DNA of 64,000 nucleotides from Hymenopus coronatus (taxonomy: Eukaryota; Arthropoda; Insecta; Mantodea; Hymenopodidae), in assembly GCA_030762935.1 (NCBI GenBank), contig CM060883.1, positions 49,587,001 through 49,651,000 on the forward strand, written 5' to 3'. Each line of letters begins with the position of its first letter. The stretch's first letter is position 1. The notes under the pieces were generated by a model that was given only the letters and a program-made list of their open reading frames with translations, was not told where the DNA came from and ran no database searches. The translations under genes and the position numbers were made by a program. Below, piece by piece: positions 1-10,822 of the stretch.

Positions 1-773
1 TATGGAACTATTCATTGTTAGCCATGTTGAAGACTACGTAACGCTGATTCGAGCCGCAGCCTGTCTTTCTCGTTAGCTGCGGCCCCAGATCACTTACACT
101 ATCATTATGCTCTATAATATATAGAAAGTTGTGGTAAAAATAAACTGAGCATATGTAACAATAATTGTATTTATAAAATATGTTGTATTTAATATTACGC
201 ATTTTTATTCCTTTGATATACTTATGTTTATTGTGTAATTGCTACAATTTTTAATGAATTGCTTGTACAGAGGAAGAAATGTTGGTCACGATAACAACAT
301 TGACTATTTTGTTAGGAAAGGAAACAGCTAAATTCATTTCGGAGATATTCAAATAAGTCATCATCACATTAATACAGTATACCTTATTTCCACAGCAAGA
401 AATAAGGGTGGCAACAATGATGCGTTAAGTTTTACTGAGTACCTATATCTTATTATGTCTTAGTAATTATTATACTAGATATATTGGTATATCAATAATA
501 GTTATATTATTTAGATTAATTGTACAAGTATTTAATTACTTAATAATTATCTGTTATTAGGTTAGGTTACTATTTTATTATTAATTATTAAGACTTAAAT
601 TTGCAGTAAACTAGACATTTGAATTGTTGCTGCAATTTTTGGCGGGAAGGCTGTCTACTTTGGGGTTTTATTTTTAGAGGAGGAAGATCCGCGAAGAAGA
701 AAGCCAAGAAATTGAATTGTTTAGTTTAGGTTAAGTATGCAGAAATCATATTAAAACGAACTCTAAGTTATTA
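1..773. other. AT-rich intergenic sequence, nothing recognised
   Basis: No coding potential, RNA gene or known repeat is visible. The stretch is strongly AT-rich with short stop-riddled frames. Confidence 0.5.
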
Positions 774-1001
774 ATGATTTCTTCAGGTAAGTGTTGGATT
801 AATGTCAAGCTTTCAACGACGCACCTTGTTGCCATCATCAGGGAACTGGAGAGAAGTTGCTCTGGCAGTGGTATTTATACCTGGAGGGCAAGGCTGAAAG
901 ACCGCCTCGCGCGGACCCCTCCACGTATAAGCAGAGCAACTTCTCTCCAGTTCCCTGATGATGGCGACAGAGTACGACGCTGATGTCCCGAGAAGAATCA
1001 T
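774..1001. repeat. Fold-back repeat with CTGATGATGGC arms, possibly a Penelope-like retroelement end
   Basis: Positions 828-863 and 933-968 are reverse complements with 35 of 36 bases matching, separated by 69 bases. Each arm ends in CTGATGATGGC(A/G)AC. A CTGATGA word followed at a distance by GAAA, as on the minus strand here, is seen at the ends of some Penelope-like elements, where it belongs to a hammerhead ribozyme. The helix expected between the two words is poor, so this is only a resemblance. The inverted repeat itself is certain. Confidence 0.6.
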
Positions 1002-1084
1002 TAATAATCAGCACTGGGAAAATTTCAAATTCTTGAGCTCTAAGTTGTTGCTTAAGTATTACAGTGCGGTAAATTAAATTAATG

Positions 1085-1316
1085 TTTTTAAGCTTAACGT
1101 CCTTTAACCTGATTGATCATATCGGGCGATGTATGACATTGGTGAAATAATGCTCAAATGATCTCGGAGCCCATGGAGCTTAAAGTTACTCGACATTTGT
1201 CTTCTCAGGATAAGGGAAAACCCCGAAGAAACCCTTATCCGGTCAAGTCACCCTAAGAGAGATTCGAACTCACGACCTTTTGAATGTGAAGCACATACGC
1301 TACCACCACACTACAC
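1085..1316 (-). repeat. SINE-A copy (tRNA-derived)
   Basis: One of five copies of a ~235 bp family in this window (others near 20178, 51325, 54374 and 55047). Read on the minus strand it has a tRNA-like head (GTGGTGGTAGCGTGTCTGC in the best copy), a box-B-like word (GAGTTCGAA), a GATAAGG...TTATCCTGAGAAG middle and a tail ending AAAGGACGTTAAGCT. The head is the probable pol III promoter. Confidence 0.8.
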
Positions 1317-1321
1317 AGAAG

Positions 1322-1543
1322 TGCTTAAATTATTTTGCTAACGACGCTATCAATTGCCAGGATCATTCATATCAGAGCCGCCTGGAATTTTATCCCGCAG
1401 GAGTTCTTTTACGTGCCAGTAAATCTACTGACATGGTCGCTTTTAAGCACACCTATAAACCATCCGCTGGGCCGGGTCCTTGTTTAACCCGCGACCTTGA
1501 GATCAGAAGGCCAGCGCCTAACCAACTGAACTACTCAAACTGA
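1322..1543 (-). repeat. SINE-F copy (tRNA-derived), abutting SINE-A
   Basis: On the minus strand it begins with a tRNA-like segment (AGTTCAGTTGGTTAGGC, then GGTCGCGGGTT as box B) and continues into a body with GGCACGTAAAAGAACTCC-like wording and GCGTCGTTAG near its end. The body wording is shared loosely with SINE-D at 56.5 kb. It lies directly against the head of SINE-A. Confidence 0.7.
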
Positions 1544-1907
1544 CACAGTAAGGTAATATACAACGCATAACAATACGAAGTTATATTAATTATGCCCATA
1601 GCACGGTTTGGTACTTGATTTAACATTTCAGGTTATTGGTATGGGCAGTCGACGATTATGGCGGAAAAGGAAGATCATGGCCAATCTCATTGTATTACCT
1701 ATCTATCCTCAATTTTAATACAATAATAACCTTAAATATATGAAGACAATGATTCCTAATACTAGCATACGACCTAAATAGTACTTCTTTTGTAAATAGG
1801 TTGTCTAGTGATTTCTCTGGTTATAATACATAATAGCGACTCAGGTTGGAATGTTAATCGCCTAATAAGCAGCATCAGCCAACCAGCCATCTTTGTTTTT
1901 GTCTTTT

Positions 1908-2888
1908 TTACTTTCTCTAGCCCCGTATATACACTGTACATAGGGATACATAGGAACACTAAAAAATTCGATGTCGAGATTTCACCGGAAATACATGTTT
2001 TAGGACCTCCTGAGTTAAAAAAGAAAAAGAAGAAGAAAAAAAGCATTTTCAGAAACAGGTCCATGTGTGTATGTGTTAAATACCAAACTTGGTATTTAAG
2101 TTTGGTTTCTTCCAAGGATGCGATACGAAGATTTTCAAGAAAATACCCCCACCCCTAGCTATCCTTTACATGGAAAATTTTTCGAAAATGTTGTTTTTCT
2201 TAAAAAGGCTCTAACGATTTTGATTAAAATACCATAACTATCACAAATACAATGTATATCTTGCATTTTCTGGGAATAGCTTTTAAAGACCTGCTTATTC
2301 TTGATGAATTTTGCTTAATTTGGCATAACTAGTAAACCGTAAGAGATATACAGAAACTTACAACACATAAGATGTAAGTCTTGTTAAAATACACAAGTTA
2401 TTTCAAAATCTTCTCGGGCTTCTAGCCAGGTGTTAACTTGGCTTGACACCAACGTTTCGAAGAAGTGCATCTTCCTCGTCTTCAGGGTGAACTGATGTAG
2501 TTCTTATTTTACACAAGTTATGTCATATACATTTTTTCCGTGGAGCTTACCGTTTTCGAGGTATTCCTTAGTATTAGATTCAGTTGTGAAGTACTTACAC
2601 TTTTCTCAGACGGGAGTGTCGTTTTTCTTTTCTTTTTCTACTCCTGGCCAAGCAAAGAAGCGATTTGCAATGAAAATCGTATAACGACGGCTTTTAAAAC
2701 ATTTGATTATCAATTTAGCCTAGTGCATTGCCTTAGTTCCAGTCTACTTATAAGGAACTAAGTAATAAAATTCTGCTAATGTTTATCTCGATTAGCATAG
2801 TGTTGAAAGAAGAAATTATATTTTGTAAGAAGCTTGTTTGTAGAGTAGCTAGAAAAAGTCATATTAGTGTAACACATCAGATTTTTTG
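1908..2888 (+). repeat. R1 repeat copy, near full length, interrupted
   Basis: R1 is an unnamed noncoding family. In forward orientation it starts TTTACTTTCTCTA with a small hairpin (best seen at 8966). It continues through landmark words such as CGATACCGAGATTTCAC, CTACCCTTTACATGG and GAATAGCCTCTGAAG, and ends GAGAAAGTCATGTGAATGG then ACACATCAGATTTTTT. The open frames it generates on both strands are not conserved as proteins between copies. This copy is split by a 108-bp insertion at 2402-2509. Confidence 0.8.
2402..2509 (-). mobile_element. 108-bp retroelement-end-like insertion with 12-bp target-site duplication
   Basis: TACACAAGTTAT occurs at 2390-2401 and again at 2510-2521. Removing the intervening 108 bases restores the R1 sequence seen in other copies, so this is an insertion with a target-site duplication. 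On the minus strand it contains CTGAAGA, an 8-bp stem (2471-2478 pairing with 2458-2465) and then AAACG. This arrangement resembles the hammerhead-like ends of Penelope-like elements. A second small stem (GGTGT/ACACC) follows. There is no coding capacity. Confidence 0.6.
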
Positions 2889-3221
2889 TTTTGTTTTGAT
2901 TTTTGTGTGTTCATTTTACTAACCTATAACTTCAGTACAATAAATGTCATATGTTTTCTTTAATTAAGGGGAACTATAACCCTTGTCAGTTCTTCCCTTG
3001 GTCCGCATATAACTTCAGTTAACCCAACTTCCAACACGCTGTACGATACGTAGTCCCTTCAAGGTGGTGAAGATGAAGCCACCTTTCAAGTTCACTTTCA
3101 TTAGTCATTTGTTATTTGTTTTCACCGTTACTCATCTATTATGTCAGAACTCATAAAGAAGGCAGTTTCTATCTTTTACAAGCTCTACAAATACCATCAA
3201 CTAGTCCAACGTTCAAGATTG
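2889..3221. other. Spacer between R1 copies, nothing recognised
   Basis: AT-rich sequence with no supported gene or repeat. Confidence 0.4.
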
Positions 3222-4092
3222 TTACTTTCTCTACACGTACTATGTACATAGTGTAAAGAGAAAGTATTGCATTTCACCCAAAAATTCGATACCGAGATTT
3301 CACAGGAAATATGCGTTTCAGGGTCTCCTGTATCCAAAATAGCATTTTTAGAAAAAGGTCCTGTGTGTCCGTGTGTTTGTGAACACAATAACTCAAAAAC
3401 GAAAAGTCAGTAAAATACCAAACTTGTTATATAAGTAAGTAGTATCCTCCAAGGATACGACACGAAGATTTTGAGAAAAAATCTCCCCACTCTAAACTAC
3501 CCTTTACATGGAAAAAATTTCGAAAATGCTGATTCTCTCAAAAGTGGCTCCAACAATTTTGATTAGAATACTGTATATTAAAGATATTTTCATGGTAAAA
3601 AAAGTATATCTTGAATTTTCTGTGAATAGCCTCTGAAGACCTCTTTATTCCGGATGAATTTTCCTAGATTTTGCATAAATAGTAAACCGTAATAGATAGA
3701 CAAAAACCTACTACACAAAATATGTAGATTTCGTTGAAACCACGATTTATGTTTCGTATATTTTTATTTGTGGAGTTGACCATTTTTGAGATATTCCTTG
3801 TTATTGGTTTCAGTTTTAAAATACTTAAACTTTTCACATACGGGAATTTATCAATTACTGGCAATGCAAAGAAAGGGATTTCATCCATATGACAACAAGC
3901 TTTTAAAAGATCTGATTATCGTATTAGCCTGTGTATTCCATTGTTACTCTTCTACTTACAAGGCAGCAAGTAATAAGACCATTTCTGCTAATTTTTTCTC
4001 GATTAGCATGGAGTAGACAGAAGAATAATCTTTTTGGCAACAATTTGTTACAGCAGAGAAAGCCATGTGAATGGAACACATCAAATTTTTTA
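3222..4092 (+). repeat. R1 repeat copy, full length
   Basis: It begins TTACTTTCTCTACACG with the terminal hairpin and ends GTGAATGGAACACATCAAATTTTTT, about 870 bp. All R1 landmarks are present in order with scattered substitutions. Confidence 0.85.
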
Positions 4093-4197
4093 TATACTGC
4101 ACATTTTAAGAGTTTAAATTCATCCCCAGAGAGCACTTTCCATTTCTTTGGCTTATAACCCACAGACTAACTCTTAACAAAATACTCATATATTTTC

Positions 4198-4380
4198 TTT
4201 CGTGCTCGCTAAAGTGTCTAGCGTTGGTGCTTCTAGGAGCAGGGGATCCCGGGTTCAACTTCTACCTTGGGTATGGGTGTTGTTTGTGCGTTTCTCTGTT
4301 TGTGTTCTCTCCAAGTCATTCTCTCTCCCATTATGGCCCATTAGGTCACGCCTGAAGGCCAATGTGTGTGTGAAAAAGAT
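4198..4380 (+). repeat. SINE-E copy (tRNA-like head)
   Basis: The words GGTGCTTCTAGGAGCAGGG and CCCGGGTTCAACTTC followed by GGTGTTGTTTGTG match the head of the copy at 13010. The box-B-like word is degenerate. It separates two R1 copies that face each other tail to tail. Confidence 0.55.
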
Positions 4381-4623
4381 TCTTTCACATTTAAAGTCGT
4401 TTCATCGAAAACTTTGATCACAAGAATTATATTTCAAAAACAGATGATAAATCTCATGAATACGAATATAATCAACATATCTTCATTCATACCAACGGAT
4501 CCGTTTTCTTCACGCCCTATTTTAAGTTTGTTATACCTCTCCTCATAAAGTGAACCACATTTATACCGGAAAAGTAACTTTTACTCTAATTGTATCTAGA
4601 GCTTTCTATTTCGACTGTTACTC

Positions 4624-5516
4624 AAAAAATTCTGATGTGTTCCATTCACATGGCTTCTTTCTCTATCTGTTCTGCAAAAAAATTATTCTTAAAACTATTA
4701 TTCTTTTATCTATATCATACTAATCGAAATAAAAGTAAGCAGAAATTGTCTTATTACTTGCTTCCGTCTCAGAGAAGGGAAATATGAGAATAGACTAGGC
4801 TAAAGCGATAGTCAAATCCTGTAAAAGCTGATCGCTAATGAACAATTAAAGTTCGGTTCCCTTTGCTCGGCCAGAAGTAAAACAAAAGAGAGGTGAAACG
4901 AAAAGTATCTTCCCGTTTTGAGAAAAGTTACACAGTTTAAATTTGAAACCAATAACAATGAATATCTCGGAAACGGAAAAAAATTGTATAAGGCATAAAC
5001 TGTGTGTTCTAGATCTACCTTTTTGTGTAGTAAGTTTTTGTCCATCTCTTATGGAGTATCATTGTGCAAAATTATACAAAATTCGTCTGAATGAAGAGAT
5101 CTTTAAAGCCTATTTCCAGAAAATTCAAGATATACAGTTTATTTGTCAAGTAAATATCTATGATACACGGTATTTTAATCAAAATCATTAGAGCCATTTT
5201 TAAGATAAATAAAAAGTTTGAAAATTTTCTTTGTAAAGGGTGGTTTGGAGTGAGAGATTTTTTTGAAAATCTTCGTGTCACATCCTTGGAAGATACTAAA
5301 CATAAATACCAAGTTTGGTATTTAACGGTCTTTTCATTTTTGAACTACGCTGTCCACAGGCGCATAATGCGCGAACCTTTTTAAAAAATTCTTCTTTTTT
5401 GGATTCAGTGGTCCTCAAAACATATATTTCCGATGAAATCTCGAGATCGAATTTTTGGATGAATACGATACTTCCTTTACATACTATAACCATAGTATGT
5501 GTAGATAAAGTAAAAA
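4624..5516 (-). repeat. R1 repeat copy, full length, inverted
   Basis: It starts with TCTGATGTGTTCCATTCAC, the reverse complement of the R1 3' end, and finishes at GTGTAGATAAAGTAAAA, the 5' hairpin arm. It is tail to tail with the copy at 3222-4092. Confidence 0.85.
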
Positions 5517-5539
5517 AACAGTTATTATAGCAATTACAG

Positions 5540-5540
<1 letters not shown>

Positions 5541-5583
<43 letters not shown>
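5541..5583. repeat. (AAT)n microsatellite
   Basis: About 14 uninterrupted trinucleotides directly beyond the end of the inverted R1 copy. Confidence 0.95.
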
Positions 5584-5585
<2 letters not shown>

Positions 5586-5721
5586 GCAAAATGGCAATCA
5601 ACCCAAGTTCACCTGTCTTCGCAACGCAACTTCGTAAATAGCATGATAAAATGTGATTAAACCTATTGAGATACATTGATATTAAATATAATTAATGTAA
5701 TTTGGGGATCTCATACCAAAA

Positions 5722-6513
5722 TTCACGTATTACATTCACATAAATTACTTTAGCTATTCTGTAATAAACTATTCTTACACAAACTAATTCTTCTATCTAC
5801 TTCATATTAATCGAGATAAACATAAGAGAAGTGATGTTATTACTCATTTCCTTCTAGATACAAAGGAAATAAGGGAATGCTCTAGTCTAAAGCGATAGTC
5901 GAATTCTTAAAGCCGGTCGCTGTGCGATTGCTTTGAAATTTGGCTAACTTTGTAAGATAGGGAAAAGGAGAAGAACACGAATGACGGCTTCCCATTTGAG
6001 AAAAGTATACGTATTGGAAAATATAAACCAATAAGAAAGAATATCTTGTAAACGTTAACTCCATATATATAACGGTTTACCATTTGTGCAAAAGTCATCC
6101 AGAGTGAATAAGATTTTAGACATCATTCACAAAAATTCAAGACATACATTTTATTTGTCGTGAAAACGTGTTAAACATAGGATTCTAATAAAAATAGTTA
6201 GAGCCATTTTTGAGAAAAGCAAGATGTTGCAACATTTTTTAAGTAAGCGGTAGTTTGAGATGGAATAGTTTTCTTGAAAAGCTGTGTGTTGCATCCTTAG
6301 AAGATACCGAACTTTAATATGAAGTTTGGCATTTCTCGTTTTGGGGGATATGCTGTTCACAGATAGACAGGGATACTCACGTGGACCTTTTTCTAAAAAT
6401 GCTTTCTTTTTTTCAGGAGACGAGTTAATTTTCAGTCAAATCTCGGTCTTGAAGTTTTAAGTGGAATGCAGTACTTCTGTATCTATTATGAACGTGGTAG
6501 AGAAAGTAAAAAT
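5722..6513 (-). repeat. R1 repeat copy, inverted, diverged
   Basis: The 3' end is eroded (TACATTCACATAAATTACTT replaces the usual word). The remaining landmarks run to GTGGTAGAGAAAGTAAAAA. Confidence 0.8.
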
Positions 6514-6663
6514 GCACGCGTATTCAAAAGACTTTAGCTTTTTGTAGGTACTTAGATTCGTCCGCCAAAGTTCTATTTACCTACGTAATACATAAATTGC
6601 TGACTATAAGATACGCAAAGAATTTAGCAGCACATTCATATATATACATATATATTATTTGCT

Positions 6664-7454
6664 AACTTAGTGCATAGTATATAGGTAGAGAAGGTATTGT
6701 ACTCCACCAAAAAAATCGATACCGAGATTTCAAAGGAAATACATGTTTTTGGCTCCCATGTATCCAAAAAGATAAATAAAAACATTTTAGAAAAAGTTCC
6801 GTGTGTGTGTATGTGTGTGAGTGTGTCAGTGTGACTTTGAACACGATAACCCAAAAACGAAAATTAGTAAAATACCAAACTTGGTATTTAAATTTACTAT
6901 TTTTCAAGGATGGGACAGGAAGATTTTGAGGAAAATCCCCTTACCTCAAAATACTCTTTATATGGGAAAAAATTCGAAAATTTTGATTTTCTAAAAATGG
7001 CTGTAACGATTTTGATTAAAATACAGTAAATTAAAAATGTTTACATGTCAAATAAAATGTATATCTTGAATTTTCTGAAGATCTCTTAATTCCGGATGAC
7101 TGATAAACTGAAGGGAGATAGATGTACATATCGTTAGAATACACGGTTTATATTACATATATTTTTTTCTCGTAGAATTGACTATTTCCGAGATATTCAT
7201 TTTTATTGGTTTCAGTTTTACAATACTGAAACTTTTCTCATACTCCTGGTCATGCAAAGACACGCATGTCCATCGCATTACAACCATATTTTAAAGGATA
7301 TGAGCCTATTGTACTCCCTTTCCTTCAAGGAAGCAAATAATAAGACTATTTCTGCTAATTTTAGCAGAAGTAGAGAGAAGAATAAGCATTATAACAATAA
7401 TTTATCACCAAGATGTAGAGAAAGTCATGCTAAAGGAACACATCAGATTTTTGT
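6664..7454 (+). repeat. R1 repeat copy, near full length
   Basis: It starts in the terminal hairpin (TAGTGCATAGTATATAGGT) and ends GGAACACATCAGATTTTTG. It lies hairpin end to hairpin end with the inverted copy at 5722-6513, about 150 bp away. Confidence 0.85.
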
Positions 7455-7967
7455 ACATGGGTTATCAATTGCACTAAACAAAAAATAATGTTAAAGATAT
7501 TTCTATACTTATGTTGGTGTTGCATTTTGAATCTATTCTAGTGAATAGGATTTATAATTCTTACTTGTTTTTGTTTTAGCTTTTTTTTTTAGGTAAGCGA
7601 TACAAAAATAGTATTCACATTTTAGAGGGTGTCAGCAGAACAAATTAGACGTTCCTAAACTTCTCCCACTTTAATTTACTAAATATAAATATGTCTGCTT
7701 AACAACTTTTCTTTGAGTGACCTACATAGCAATTCAAAATTAATTTATACCATTTTTCCTTTTTTACATTGCAAATTGTGCGATTCTGAAAAAAATAAAA
7801 TACAATTGCTAAATTACATTCAACAGAATATAACGGATTAGAATCAATGGATTCAGCCTATTGGTACTCGATCAATGTTTTCTCCTTTAGAGGTACAATT
7901 TGGAACATCTACATTTCTACTGTTTCTGTTTGTTCTCTATGCTTGTCAGCATCCGCCTAGCTTCAAC

Positions 7968-8200
7968 ACGATCTTCTCATGACTGACTGTATGTATCTAG
8001 TGGTTGATATTTATCTATATTCATACTATCCGTGTGTCTTAATCACGATCTTCTCATGACTGACTGTAAGTATCTACTGGTTGATGTGATCTACATTCAT
8101 ACTATCCATATGTCTTAATCAAGATCTTCTCATGACTGACTGTAAGTATCTACTGGTTGATGTTTATATACATTCATACTATCCGTGCGTCTCAAACACG
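7968..8200. repeat. Tandem repeat, three units of about 76 bp
   Basis: The word ATCTTCTCATGACTGACTGT recurs at 7971, 8048 and 8124. The units are highly similar. Confidence 0.85.
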
Positions 8201-8224
8201 TCCTCACAATCATCTACCGCTCCT

Positions 8225-8640
8225 GCTAAAGCTCATTCACATCTCTGCAAATGATCATTACCAATCGTGAAAGCGTCTCCCATTTTTAACTCTCGACTTA
8301 TTTTCTCTGTACTATTGTGAATCAGTTGTCCCAAATATACTCATGAAGATTCTGTCAATAGGAGATTCTTCTACAAATACTTGCACAGTCAGCTCTATCA
8401 ATATATACTCCTCTTTTCTTGTAAGAACATGAAGGGGGTTAATGTCATAAAGTATCTAGAATAATCTGAAATGTAAGGCAAAGGGCAGTAATTCATTAGA
8501 GATTCACAGTCATGTAGAATAGTGGCCATTTCTTTATAAGCTCGATCAGGATTCTTGCGTAAAGCTTCCTTCAGAATTCTTATTAAAGTTGTTTGCTATT
8601 CCTGCCCAACACGCTGCGCAAGGTGAATTAAATGCTCACT
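8225..8640 (-). pseudogene. BEL/Pao LTR-retrotransposon integrase C-terminal relic
   Basis: Translating the minus strand in shifting frames gives MATILHDCESLMNYCPLPYI followed by LTPFMFLQE. This is the BEL/Pao integrase signature (CExxINxRPLTYxS...LTPxxFL). It is followed in another frame by SICRRISY and QNLHEYIW, matching the downstream RRLxYRQxL segment. Several stops and frameshifts break it. No LTRs, primer site or reverse transcriptase are visible, so only a fragment remains. This call rests on recalled family motifs. Confidence 0.55.
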
Positions 8641-8965
8641 AAATGCATTTCACCGAACTAGAATGTTCTACATCTAACAATCAATCTTAAAGAAATCATT
8701 GTTTGCTCTTGTGAAATACTGCTTTTATCATTATCACTGCTGATCTTTTCTGAGCAATGAAGCGATATAAAGTCTTAAGAAATGAAGTTTTAGTAATCCT
8801 GAAGCAAGTTCTAAATGCCATGCTCTGTAAATTGCACATGTTTACAAGTATACATTCCCTTATCTTTTGGATAAAAAGTCCGGCAAAATGCCCACCCACT
8901 GCTTCAAAATGCGACTGCATCTTTCTTTCATCATGACTTGGCAATGAAGCAGATACAGATTCTAT
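8641..8965 (-). other. Open stretch next to BEL/Pao relic, unidentified
   Basis: A minus-strand frame of about 85 codons runs from 8965 to 8696 without a stop (residues include PSHDERKMQSHFEAVGGHF). I do not recognise a domain. Its position suggests it may belong to the same decayed retroelement, but the sequence does not show that. Confidence 0.25.
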
Positions 8966-9764
8966 TTTTACTTTCTCTACACTTACTATGTACATAGTGT
9001 ATAGAGAAGGTATTGTATTCCACCCAAAATTCGATACCGAGATTTCACCGGAAATACATGTTTTGGGTCCCCCTGAATCCAAAAAAACGTTTTTGGAAAA
9101 AGGTTCGTGTGTGTGCATGCGTGTGTGTGTCTGTGGACAGCATAGCTCAAAACGAAAAAACCGTTAACTATCAAACTTGGTATTTAAGTTTGGTATCTTT
9201 CAAGGATGCGACACGAAGATTTGCAAGAAAATCCCCCCCAACCCCAACTACCCTTTACATGGAACTTTTTTCGAAAATTTTGATTTTCTCAAAAATGGCT
9301 CTAACGATTTTGATTAAAACATCGTATATTAAAGATATTTACCTGACAAATAATACGTATATCTTGAATTTTCTGGGAATAGCCTCTGAAGTCTACTTTA
9401 TTCTGGAGGAATTTTGCATAACTGCTAAGAAATGGACAAAAACTTACCACACAAAAAACGTAGAGCACATTAAAACACACGATTTATGTTATATGATTTT
9501 TTTTCGAGGAGTTGATCGTTTTTGAGATATTCCTCGTTTTTGGTTTCAGCTTTGAAAACCTTATACTTTTCTCATACAGGAATTTGTCAATTCGTGTCCA
9601 TACAAACAAAGGAACTTCAGTTACCTGGTAACCAGCAAGTAATAAGCCTATTTCTGCTAATTTTTTTCGATTAGCTTGAAATAAATAGAAGAATAAGCTT
9701 ATTAACAATAATTTGTTACACAGAAGTAGAGAAAGTCATGTGAATGGAGCACATCAAATTATTT
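8966..9764 (+). repeat. R1 repeat copy, full length
   Basis: The best example of the R1 5' hairpin: TTTCTCTACACTTACTATG pairs with CATAGTGTATAGAGAAGG around a TAC centre. The body continues to GTAGAGAAAGTCATGTGAATG at the 3' end. Confidence 0.85.
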
Positions 9765-10822
9765 TCTTAATTAGTTTTTATGCTTCTTCGTTGTGTATGT
9801 AGCTTATTGCGGTAATTATCCATAAAAACCACTTCTGCGCTTCCTCTCAATAGAACTGGGGGTATCTTCTCCACAATCTTCAATGTAGTTAAAAGATTAT
9901 TAATCCCTGCTCCCAATAAGAAAGGGCTGCAATCGCATCAAATATCACTCTTTTACAAAGAGATATGTGCAGTTTGGTGTTGCGAGGTAAGTGATATTTG
10001 ATTCTATTCAAAACATCAATTTGAGATAAAAAGTTTTGAACTTGAAAATAAGGTGTTTTTATATTATCAATTTATCTAGTTACCTGTGAATTTTAATTTC
10101 TGTCTTGTCACCACTGGTTAATTCTGCCCTAAAATTAGCACGAAATTAGTGCGAATTTATGTAGAATAATCAACATAAACAGTATTTAAATGTATTAATG
10201 CGAATTTATAAACTATTTTTTTTTCGTGGTGGGTTTATTTACGATTGAGACCCCCAAGGACTTATAAGCGGTTGCCTAGCGATTAGAAACTTATTGGGGA
10301 GCCTACAACACTAAACCAAAGAATGGAGAATCTGGAACGAGAGGTCGACCCGTAGTCAGGTATGAGCGTGAGGAAGTGGATGATATGAAATACAAGCGAA
10401 ATGGATTATAGGAAAGGTAATGATGAAGCAATTGGTGGCATGAGTGGCGGGGGAAAACGAAGAACCGGTCCAACATAAAATCTTGCCTTTGTCTAAAATT
10501 CTTTTACCATATATACTCGCTGCACAAAATGCGGCCAATTCCTCCAGATTTTAATGGTATTTTTCTCTCCGCAGTTTCCTCCTACAGATAACCAGACTTC
10601 GACCCCTCCCAGACTATATCAGTTCTCTGTATGCCTGGCTTGTAAAACAGAGACATAAGAGCTAATAGTGTTAAAATCGTTGTGAAATGTAGCCGTGGTT
10701 CACACACCATCTCTATGAAAGTGTTTCGCTACGCTTGGTACAAATGAAAAGACCGAACCAATTATATTATTCGGTATTCCAGAGGAAGGAGTGAAGTATT
10801 ATTTGCTTGTGATATTATGTAC
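9765..10822. other. Intergenic, nothing recognised
   Basis: About 1 kb with no supported gene. Part of it (10230-10640) is less AT-rich than its surroundings, but no domain, tRNA-like head or terminal repeat is visible. Confidence 0.4.

Noticed and set aside
540..580. Telomere-like TTAGG repeat
   Set aside because: Only one or two imperfect units (GGTTAGGTTAC) occur.
1774..2158. Open frames of 113 and 116 codons on opposite strands as genes
   Set aside because: Both lie in an R1 copy, include a low-complexity run, and are not conserved as proteins in other R1 copies.
7900..9000. Intact LTR retrotransposon
   Set aside because: No pair of direct LTRs, primer-binding site or polypurine tract was found around the integrase relic.
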